This document shows positions 55,533-64,000 of a stretch of DNA of 64,000 bases, in pieces. The notes beneath the pieces are model-generated. The model saw only the letters and a list, made by a program, of their open reading frames with translations, searched no databases and was not told the origin of the DNA. This DNA is from Spisula solida (taxonomy: Eukaryota; Mollusca; Bivalvia; Venerida; Mactridae), in the NCBI GenBank assembly GCA_947247005.1, contig OX365944.1, positions 4,228,501-4,292,500 on the forward strand, written 5' to 3'. Numbering within the stretch: position 1 is the first letter of the stretch; each line of letters opens with the position of its first letter. The translations under genes were made by a program, and so were the position numbers.

Positions 55533-57134
55533 CTTTTGTACGAGAAATGGTAATACTTGGTTATAAATAACAGCAAGACAAACCTCAATGAGATGTACAC
55601 TACAATTCCAGACCCTCTTAGCTATAACAATGTATTATGAATAATGTCCCAGAGCAATGGAAAGGAGAAATGAGAGAAAAATTAGAAACAATGTCAAGCA
55701 CCATATCTCAACTATGCATGCTGAATTATATTCAAAAGACCAATATTCCTACAAAATTTGAAGACTGTAGCACAAATACTTTAGAATGATGAGCGACACT
55801 AGCATCAGTTCAAGGGCAACAACTCTGTCAACACTGGCAGAATTTGAATGGAATACTGCTGTATAATATACATGTGCAACCATTAGTCAGCATAATTATG
55901 TAAAGTTGCCAACATGGGGATTTTGATAAAGATTCATCCAGTATAAGCAGAGTTGTGGCCCTTGACATGGTCAAATGGCAAGTGGAGTAGGGGCATTTGT
56001 CATGTCTATAAGGTGAATTTATGGAACAGTCCTGGGTAAAGGTGGAGAAGCTCCAGCCAAAGGCTATTGCTGCTCTATGTGCCTGAAGGCTAAACAGACG
56101 GTAAGTAAGTATAAGGTGGATTACCTCTCTTATGTGTAAGATCTTCATGGTTTACTGGGTATCCTTCAAATGTTCCCTGTCTCTTCTTGCTGACCACCAA
56201 GAATTCATGTTTCTTGTAGCAACATTCATTACCACCACAATCCGAATCACTGAGACAACCTTGTGCTGTTGTTGTTGGTGGGGCTGTCGTTGTTGGTGGG
56301 GCACGGGTTGTTGATGCAGCCTATATATAGGTAATACAGGACGTTGTTATAGTACATTAACTTAAGGCAGAAAACCGAAATCTCAAGCTAAAATTTAGAC
56401 TTATCTCAAGTTTAAGTTATATTACCCAACGATATGAACTGGTAAGTAAGACAACCCAGAGGTAGTCTCGTCTGATCAATGCTGTACACCGGGCACATTA
56501 AAGATTCACAGTCTATTCAGAAAGAGCTAGAGAATCAAAACCAGTCCCGATCTCTCAAAACACCTCAATTTGAGCTAAATCTCATTTCAAATATTGTCAC
56601 GTGCCTTTAAGATAAAATCCATGAGAGGCTGGACTCAAAATTTGCATCACAAAACAGAAAACCTTATTCTTAGTTTACGACAGAAAAATTTGAAGTACTC
56701 GAACTTCAAATTTATCTCAAATTTTGACTCAGATTGTCTCAAATTCTGACTCTGATTTTAGCAAAATCTCACTTTGAGATGAGATTTGTACTTATCTGGG
56801 CCAGATCCCTACACAACTGTCTCTTCCCTGTGATTCCATAAACAGAGAATTAATTTTGAAATGCGATACAATGCTTTACATCCACAAAAAAAATCTGAAT
56901 TTTTATCTAAACAACCAAACTAAGTGAACAGTAATAAATGAAATAGAAGACCAAAAAACAGCTAGCACAGAGGACCGACATGCCTGGAGGAGACTTGTCA
57001 GCGGCCTTAGCCCCAGGAGGGGTAACAGGCATAAGTAAGTAAGTAATAAATGAAACAAAATATTTTACGACACATTTGTGACTTACCTGACAAAGGCCAA
57101 AAACCAGGGCAAAACAGCAGACGGCGAGTTTCAT
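55363..57134 (-). CDS. Secreted ten-cysteine protein (Dickkopf/colipase/prokineticin-like spacing), three exons, complete
   Basis: Exons 57087-57134, 56125-56320 and 55363-55532 join in one frame (414 nt, 137 aa plus stop) at GT-AG sites. Residues 1-16 are a signal peptide (MKLAVCCFALVFGLCQ). Residues 17-36 are an Ala/Pro/Thr linker with two APPTTT repeats, probably O-glycosylated. Residues 38-133 hold ten cysteines: C38, C44, C49, C50, C84, C94, C104, C106, C112, C133. The pattern C-x5-C-x4-CC ... C-x9-C-x9-C-x-C-x5-C-x20-C, with GVC and CGCKDGxxC, resembles the ten-cysteine disulphide fold shared by Dickkopf CRD2, colipase and prokineticin/astakine. The C50-C84 loop is longer and carries dibasic sites (KKR, HKR). 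I infer an extracellular ligand or defence factor; the exact family is open. TATA box and polyadenylation signal are both well placed. Confidence 0.85.
56125..56320 (-). CDS. Ten-cysteine protein exon 2
   Basis: 196 nt, acceptor ATATATAG, donor GTAATCC, exits in phase 1. Encodes the Pro/Thr linker and the first four cysteines (CLSDSDCGGNECC). Confidence 0.85.
56455..56560 (+). mobile_element. SINE body, copy 3
   Basis: CCCAGAGGTAGTCTCGTCTG, CAATGCTGTACACCGGGCAC, ATTAAAGATTCACAG and CAGAAAGAGCTAGAG follow the order of the copies at 150-390 and 30335-30475. Lies in intron 1 of the ten-cysteine gene. Confidence 0.6.
56961..57047 (+). mobile_element. Extreme 3' end of a LINE with (TAAG)n tail
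   Basis: Plus-strand frame 56961-57038 reads EDRHAWRRLVSGLSPRRGN then a stop, a typical C-terminus of CR1/jockey-type ORF2 proteins, followed at once by a TAAGTAAGTAAGTAA tail. It is only 26 codons long, so a severely 5'-truncated insertion, antisense in intron 1 of the ten-cysteine gene. Confidence 0.7.
57087..57134 (-). CDS. Ten-cysteine protein exon 1 (signal peptide)
   Basis: ATG at 57132-57134, 16 codons that are exactly the hydrophobic leader, donor GTAAGTCAC, phase 0. Confidence 0.85.
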
Positions 57135-57175
57135 TGTAGTGTTATACTAGTAATGTCAAATCTAAAGTCATCTGC

Positions 57176-57183
57176 TATTTATA
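57176..57183 (-). promoter_or_regulatory. TATA box of the ten-cysteine gene
   Basis: TATAAATA on the minus strand, 42 bases upstream of the ATG. Transcription would start near 57150, leaving a very short 5' UTR. Confidence 0.6.
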
Positions 57184-57252
57184 AGGACATGTCTTATCTT
57201 TGAAAAATAAGATAACAATTTCGAAATCATTGTTCCAACAATCTTTGATGCC

Positions 57253-57459
57253 TTATATAGCTGGATCTGGATAGAAACTGTGCCATGATGGAACAATTTT
57301 GGTCTTGTCAACATTATTTTGGCAGTTTTGATTTTTGGATTCCCTGATATCGGTCACATTATTCTTACACTGGCCCAACCAGTCCAGGTACCTCAGGACA
57401 CAGTCTTTCTGATTTTTATGTTCATAGGAATGTTTGGAAATTTTGCAGTTTGGAGGAGA
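57253..57459 (-). CDS. Possible terminal exon of an upstream cysteine-containing protein
   Basis: On the minus strand an acceptor CTTTTTTCAG near 57460 is followed by 68 open codons to TAA at 57253-57255. The translation is hydrophilic with four cysteines (PPNCK, KDCVL, GQCKN, QNCQN) and reads like real protein. No partner exon or polyadenylation signal was found and I recognise no family. It ends about 70 bases upstream of the TATA box of the ten-cysteine gene. It could be chance or a repeat-borne frame. Confidence 0.3.
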   Translation of the reverse strand, partial: SPPNCKISKHSYEHKNQKDCVLRYLDWLGQCKNNVTDIRESKNQNCQNNVDKTKIVPSWHSFYPDPAI

Positions 57460-57499
57460 AAACTGAAAAAAGAGGTCCTTACGGGGACTGGGTTGCTCA

Positions 57500-59190
57500 C
57501 ACAATGAGTGAGCCACCTAGAGCCCTTTTATTATATTTCCTGGCACTCCTCCAGACAGCAAAAGTTTCCTGTAAACCTGAAATTAAACAAGAGGGTCCAA
57601 ACGGTCCTAGGTCTCTTACCTGTCATAGTAGTACATGTAAGACCATATGGTGACCTAAACAACCATTTAAATTTTCTGAAGAAGTTTACAGAAAATTCAG
57701 CCTTTATTAGAAGGTTTTTATGATTTGGATGAAACCTGAAGCCTTGAATTTTTAGGCAGACACTTGCCACTAAATTACCAGGGTGGAGACAACTGTTTTG
57801 TTAAAATTCTGATTTTTAAACTTGGGTTTGTACCGACCATGTCTTACACATGACAATTTGCACAAATACTGCTTTCCTGTGGAGTCAATCCCCTATGGGA
57901 TAAAAACCTAGCAGGCAAACTTAGTATCATTTGCTCTGTAACAAAATTTTATTTGCTGGCTGAGAAATTACTGAACTACAGTGAAATGAAACATGTTTGC
58001 CATAAAAAGCTATTATCCTTAAATATTTACTGTAAATCAAGTACCAGTCAAGAGCTTACATCATTTGGAAATTTACTCATTGACCTGATTCCTCTGATTG
58101 GTCAGTCTATAATTATTCCAAAGACTAATAACTATGAAACACAGTTGTGTCATAAAGGTTGTTCATTGTATATCATTTTCACCTACTTTTATAAGTGTGG
58201 AGGAGTCTGTTGACAAAAATATCGACAATCACACATGGTACATGTACCAAGCTTAGGTATCAATGCTCAACATTTGAGGGTTGGTTATAAATTAGTTAGC
58301 AAAAATTGTTTACATGTTCATTTATTCATATTTTTTTGCTGCAGTGACAGGAAATAGTCCACCATCACACTTGCGAATGTTTCAGTAGGCAACCATTGTG
58401 GCGAGTGTGTATAATAATCAGGCAATATAGTTAGGGCTCGGGTTGATGACAATCAGGTATAATATCAGTGAATGCACCATGCAGAATTGGTAAACAAGAG
58501 CCATGATCACATGGCCATCCCCCGCCGTATATGATTGCCACTAATGAGTGTTAAATAGAAACAGGACTAGATATAAAAAGAAGGAAAGAGATGTTAGGGA
58601 AAAGAAATAAAGAGTTCATTAATGAAATGGAACCAGGCAGAGTTCAATAGAAGGGAAAATGTTTTGGTTGATCACCACCATAATTGCTATTTGTCGAAAA
58701 AATGTGAAGACTATACTGACAAAAATGTCTATAAAATCATAAAATTTAATTTTTAAAATGAAATGATTCTCCATGTGCCTAATAATAAAAACAAAATCAA
58801 TAACAAGCAGAAGATGCGATTTAAGATAGTTATGTTCATATATATTACCAACATAGTTATAAAATTTCGTGAGTTTTTTTCATTCTACAAAATATATAAT
58901 GTCTAAATTCCAAAATAAAACTCCAATCAATGGGCATATATCACTATCAATTACCCAAACATTTTCTTTAGACTGTTATGCACATACTTAGACCGAATAA
59001 AATAAAGGTTCACCTTCAAATTATCAAGATATAACATTTTGTATGACCCCACCCACCATATTTCATGCTTCAACCATATATAAATTCCTATAACGTAAAC
59101 AAAATATTTTTGAAAAAATATTTTCCGCCATAATTTTTATTATAACGGTATAAATGCATGATTTAGGTACAAAATATTACATAAACATTT
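57500..59190. other. Repeat-rich non-coding stretch
   Basis: No supported gene. 57500-57660 has the CACCTAGAGCCCTT / GAGGGTCCAAACGGTCCTAG words of a dispersed repeat, and 58493-58545 is an inverted end of the family C repeat (49157-49740). Confidence 0.4.
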
Positions 59191-59194
59191 AAAA

Positions 59195-60012
59195 CAAGAC
59201 TGCGTTCAATAAACGCTTATGCCCCCATGGAAGCCTTGCCCATAAAAAGCTAAGTCAATCAGGGGCCATAATTCTGTAATAATGTTGGATAGTGTTACAT
59301 GGCTTTGATAATGTAAGGGGCTTATGATGGTAAACAAGTATGCCAAGTTTTAAGGCAACACCATGATAAACATGATGTAAAACGAAACTGTCAATTTGGT
59401 TTAACCAAGAATTAGACGGTTAATAAATCTAAGTCCAAAATTAGGTCAATGTGACGGTCAAAATGAGGTTAGGTGATATAGGTGTGTAGAGAATGTTCAA
59501 ATACAACAACCATGCAAGTATGAAAGCTTTGTAGCAAGCCATATTAATGCTAGAAGAAACGGTCAATTTGGGTTAACCAAGAATTTGGCCCTCCAATAAG
59601 CCTAAGTCCAAATTAGGTCAAGGTGAAGTCGAAATGGTGTCAAATGATACAGGTGTGTAGAGAGTGTTCATATACAACATCCATGCAAGTATGGAAGCTT
59701 TGTAGCAAGCCATAAAAATGCTAGAAGAAACGGTCAATTTGGGTTAACCAGGAATTTGACCCTTCAATAAGTCTAAGTCCAAAATGAGGTCAAGGTGAAG
59801 GTCAAAATGAGGTCAGGTGATTCAGGCGTGTGGAGAGTGTTCATATACAACATCCATGCAAGTATGGAAGCTTTGTAGCAAGCCATAATAATGCTAGAAG
59901 AAACTGTCAATTTGGGTTAACCAGGACGGACGGACGAACGGACAGACGAACGGACGGACAGACGGAGGACAAACCTAAAGTCCCCTCTGGTCAAAAACTG
60001 GTAGGGGACTAA
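59195..60012 (+). mobile_element. Modular dispersed repeat, family B (three or more modules)
   Basis: Begins ACAAGACTGCGTTCAATAAA and GCTTATGCCCCCATGG. Modules marked by AAGTCCAAAAT lie at 59431, 59604 and 59775 (173 and 171 bp apart), each with ATGCTAGAAGAAACGGTCAA. It ends in a run of GGACGGACGAACGGACAGAC type, then AAACTGGTAGGGGACTAATA. A one-module copy is at 37985-38285. Confidence 0.85.
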
Positions 60013-60685
60013 TAATGCCACCAGTATGCATGATTGCATGTAACAAATTTCTTCAAACAGCCAAGGGATTGAAGCTAAAAACAAGTTCTATGATAAAAAA
60101 TACACTCATTGTTGGTGTGTCAAAGAATGGCAAATCAGGTATTTGTCTATTACATCAGGTTTTTTAAACAAATATTTCAATTTGATTGTCATAGCTTTGA
60201 AAAATTGTCTCAATAAACACAGGGGTGTCAACAGAGCCAAATTTAAAATCCTGAAAATCGTACATGGCCGTTCATTTTTGCCAAACAAGAGGCCTTCAGG
60301 TCACTTCCACCACATTGTTTCCATATTTAACTCAGTTTGCATTGAATAAAATCCTTCAGAGTAGATTAAATTGACCATAACTTCGCTATTTCTTGAGATA
60401 GTTTCATCAAATAACTTTTATTTTGGCCAGAAATCATAGCTCTTTCAGGTGGAAAAATCCGGAATTCCGGATTAATCCGGAAAATTGACACCCCTGACTG
60501 AAAGACTGGTGATTAACATCATTGCAGTGTTTTTTTGGCTAAAATATATGGAGATATAAGGCCCCTTTCCCCTCTCCGCAGAGTATATGTTTTTCACCAA
60601 ATATTTCTAAATTTTCCCCTTGGAGTCATGCTTAGTTATTTTCCACATAAATAAAGTAAATTGTGTATGTGTGTGAAGTTGGCAA
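60013..60685. other. Non-coding stretch
   Basis: No supported gene. A palindromic TCCGGAATTCCGGATTAATC block is at about 60458-60480. Confidence 0.4.
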
Positions 60686-60689
60686 AGCA

Positions 60690-63232
60690 ATCGACAATCG
60701 CCAATCAACATTCAATGTCTAGCTAGACAATCGACATTCATCTCGACATTGGAAATAAGGCCTGTATCGCCATCATTATAATGTATATTTCCAATGTCGA
60801 GCTGGACAATCGACATCCATCTCTACATTCGATATAGGTACTGTGTCGCCATTATAAGAATGTAAATTTCCAACGTCTAGCTAGACAATCGACGTTCATC
60901 TCGACATTGAAAAATAGACTGTACCGCACTCACAGTAATGCAAAATTCCAATGTCGATCTGGACAATCGACGTTCATCTCGACATTCAAAATACATAGTG
61001 TAATGCGCCCACTGTAATAGAAAACTCCAATGTCGAGCTGGACAATCGACGTTCATCTCGACATTCAAAAAACAGACAGTACTGTGCCCACTGTTATAGA
61101 AATTCCAATGTCGAGCTGGACAATCGACGTTCATCTCGACATTCAAAAAACAGGCTGTACCACACTTACAGTTATGAAAAAATCCAATGTCGAGCTGGAC
61201 AATCGACATCCATCTAGACATTCCAAAAACAGACTGTACCGCGCCCACTGTTATAGAAAATTCCAATGTCGAGCTGGACAATCGACGTTCATTTCGACAT
61301 TCAAAAAACAGGCTGTACCACGCTTACAGTTATAAAAAAACCAATGTCGAGCTGGACAATCGACATCCATTTAGACATTCAAAAAACAGACAGTACCGCG
61401 CCCACTGTTATAGAAATTCCAATGTCGAGCTGGACAATGGACGTTCATCTCGACATTCAAAAAACAGACAGTACTGTGCCCACTGTTATAGAAATTCCAA
61501 TGTCGAGCTGGACAATCGACGTTCATCTCGACATTCAAAAAACAGGCTGTACCACACTTACAGTTATGAAAAAATCCAATGTCGAGCTGGACAATCGACA
61601 TCCATCTAGACATTCAAAAAACAGACTGTACCGTGCCCACTGTTATAGAAAATTCCAATGTCGAGCTAGACAATCGACGTTCATCTCGACATTCAAAAAA
61701 CAGGCTGTACCACGCTTACAGTTATGAAAAAATCCAATGTCGAGCTGGACAATCGACATCCATCTAGACATTCAAAAACAAGACTCAACCGCGCCCACTC
61801 TTATAGAAAATTCCAATGTCGAGCTGGACAATCGACGTTCATCTCGACATTCAAAAAACAGACAGGCTGTGCTGCTCCTACAGTTATGAAATATTTGAAT
61901 GTCCAGCTGGACAATCGACGTTCATCTCGACATTCGAAAAAATACACTGTAATGCATTTACAGTTATGCAAAATTCCAATGTCGAGCTGGACAATTGACG
62001 TTCATCTCGACATTCAAAAATAGGCTGCACCAAGCTTACAGTTATGAAAAATCCAATGTCGAGCTGGACAATCGACATCCATCTAGACATTCAAAAACCA
62101 GACTCTACCGCGCCCACTCTTATAGAAAATTCCAATGTCGAGCTGGACAATCGACGTTCATCTCGACATTCAAAAAAACAGGCTGTACCACGCTTACAGT
62201 TATGCAAAATTCCAATGTCGAGCTGGACAATCGACGTTCATCTCGACATTCAAAAAACAGACAGTACTGTGCCCACTGTTATAGCAATTCCAATGTCGAG
62301 CTGGACAATCGACGTTCATCTCGACATTCAAAAAACAGGCAGTACCACGCTTACAGTTATGAAAAAATCCAATGTCGAGCTGGACAATCGACATCCATCT
62401 AGACATTCAAAAAAACAGACTACCGCGCTTACTGTTATAGAAAATTTCAATGACGAGCTGGACAATCATCGTTCATCTCGACATTCAAAAAACAGACTGT
62501 ACTGCGCCCACTGTTATAGAAAATTCCAATGTCGAGCTGGACAATTGACATCCATCTATACATTCGATATAGATAATGTGTCGCCATTATAAGAATGAAC
62601 ATTTCACATGTCTAGCTAGACAATCGACGTTCATCTCGACATTGAAAAAAAGACTATGCCGCCTTCACAGTAATGCAAAATCCCAATGTCGATCTGGACA
62701 ATCGACGTTCATCTCGACATTCAAAAAACAGACTGTACCGCGCCCACTGTTATAGAAAATTTGAGTGTCGAGCTGGACAATCGACGTTCATCTCAACATT
62801 CGTAAAAAAGACTGAGAGTGTACCGCGCCCACTGTTATAGAATATTCCAATGTCGAGCTGGACAATCGACGTTCATCTCGACATTCGAAAATCACACTGT
62901 AATGCGCTAACAGTTATGCAAAATTCTAATGTCGAGCTGGACAATCGACGTTCATCTCGACATTGAAAAAAACAAGCAGTACTGCGCCTACAGTTATGAA
63001 AAATTTCAATGTCGAACTGGACAATCGACGTTCATCTCGACATTCCAAGAAAAGACTGTACCACGCTTACAGTTATGGAAAATTCCAATGTCGAGCTGGA
63101 CAATCGACGTTCATCTCGACATTCGTAAAAAAGACTGTACCGCGCCCACTGTTATAGAAAATTCAATTGTCGAGCTGGACAATCGACGTTCATCTCGACA
63201 TTCAAACAACAGCCAGTACCGCGCTTCCAGAT
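60690..63232. repeat. Satellite of 78-79-bp units with palindromic core (about 32 copies)
   Basis: Each unit holds AATGTCGAGCTGGACAATCG + ACGTTCATCTCGACATT, whose ends AATGTCGAG / CTCGACATT are 9-nt inverted arms, then a spacer with ACAGACTGTACCGCGCCCAC and TGTTATAG. Starts measured at 61031, 61109, 61188, 61267 and 61345. Two subtypes (GTTCATCTCGACATT and ATCCATCTAGACATT) alternate at 2-, 3- or 4-unit spacing. The repeat yields many overlapping spurious open frames on both strands. Copies at the left edge are most diverged. Confidence 0.95.
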
Positions 63233-64000
63233 ATATGCAATTGATATTATGTCTGTGTGTAACGGTCGTAAAATGTTACACCGTATATCAAGTAAGTGTA
63301 AATCAACCGACTCAAAGTATTGTGTGGTGTAGTCACATTGATTCTGGTAAATTGTGCATCATTTTTAGTTGTTCATGCGATAGCTTATTGGTCTAATAGA
63401 TTGTACTCCGCAATGCTTTGCAATTATGCCGTGCAATATAGGTTCGAATCCCCACTATATGTGTTAACTGTAGGTTTATTGCATTGTTAACGTACGTGAT
63501 TATTTATTTGGCAAATGTCGACGTTAATGTTTGTTTTCTGTTGGATAAGGTTACGATTGTAAAATATATTCTTCCACCATTGCCCACTTTCCTCGGTTGA
63601 TGTAAACATTACCGCACCTTGCCAGTTTGTTTGTTTTGGGTCCAGGTCATAGCCAACACCCACCCCTTCCCCGACAAGCATGTAACCTGTACCGGTGACA
63701 AACCGGTATAACCCGGTGGTCAATGGAGTGATATATACTTCCAGCTATAGGTTGAGTAAAATCGGAGGATGTTAAGATTTATAACTAAATTATAAGTATG
63801 TTCGCGTTATACATTGAGCATCCCTCGTTCACCACATTTATTTTAAAACACTTTGAGATAGTATAAGCCACTCAGAAGGTGTGTATGAGGGAGTTGTAAG
63901 TGTATCAGATCGCTAGGTTATGCCCTGGTCACACTGTCAAGGATCGACGTTTTGGATTGCTACGGACTCGATCCGGTATTGTACGGAAAATCCGTAGTAA
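63233..64000. other. Right-edge stretch
   Basis: No supported gene. 63380-63460 is tRNA-like (GATAGCTTATTGGTCTAATAG and a good B box GGTTCGAATCC), probably a SINE head rather than a tRNA. From about 63922, CCTGGTCACACTGTC may start a TIR element cut by the window edge. Confidence 0.4.

Noticed and set aside
60877..63396. Many frames of 60-182 codons on both strands
   Set aside because: They read through the 78-79-bp satellite in several frames and show no non-repeat domain.
63380..63465. Possible tRNA gene
   Set aside because: A- and B-box-like motifs are present, but I cannot form a convincing acceptor or anticodon stem; a SINE head is more likely.

Overview
This is a window of AT-rich eukaryotic nuclear DNA with intron-rich genes, GT-AG splice sites and a very high load of repeats. 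The gene content, the tRNA-headed SINEs, the Tc1/mariner- and pogo-like miniature transposons and the many non-coding elements carrying CCGTCCGTCC runs point to a mollusc, most likely a bivalve. That assignment is inference; no single sequence proves it. I see no prokaryotic genes, CRISPR array or viral genome.

Layout. (1) About 0.6-10.6 kb, minus strand: the 5' part of a protocadherin-15-like gene. Nine coding exons join in one frame (347 codons), giving signal peptide, EC1, EC2 and the start of EC3; the gene runs off the left edge. (2) About 10.6-23.8 kb: no supported gene, only minisatellites, foldback elements, a SINE, a palindromic mariner remnant and the 3' end of a LINE. (3) 23.8-29.9 kb, plus strand: a complete five-exon gene for a UPF0488/C8orf33-like protein (234 aa); a dead non-LTR reverse transcriptase lies in intron 1 and a pogo-like MITE in intron 3. 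(4) About 30-42 kb: a long 33-bp minisatellite, several terminal-inverted-repeat elements, and unresolved AT-rich open frames at 41.1-41.6 kb. (5) 42.3-48.2 kb, plus strand: a C2H2 zinc-finger gene with three fingers at its C-terminus; its 5' end is uncertain and a long-TIR element sits in an intron. (6) About 48.3-55 kb: MITEs and modular repeats. (7) 55.4-57.1 kb, minus strand: a complete three-exon gene for a 137-aa secreted ten-cysteine protein (Dickkopf/colipase/prokineticin-like spacing), with a TATA box and polyadenylation signal. (8) 57.3-64 kb: repeats, ending in a 2.5-kb satellite of 78-79-bp units.

The genes do not form an operon or an evident functional cluster. PCDH15-like proteins are adhesion molecules of actin-based protrusions, the UPF0488 protein is of unknown function, the zinc-finger protein is a likely DNA-binding regulator, and the small cysteine-rich protein is probably secreted. 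Exon boundaries were read by eye from splice sites and frame continuity. The most unusual features are the recurrent 'accordion' repeat families built from tandem modules of about 145-175 bp, the ten-cysteine secreted protein, and a mariner remnant rearranged into two head-to-head 3' halves.
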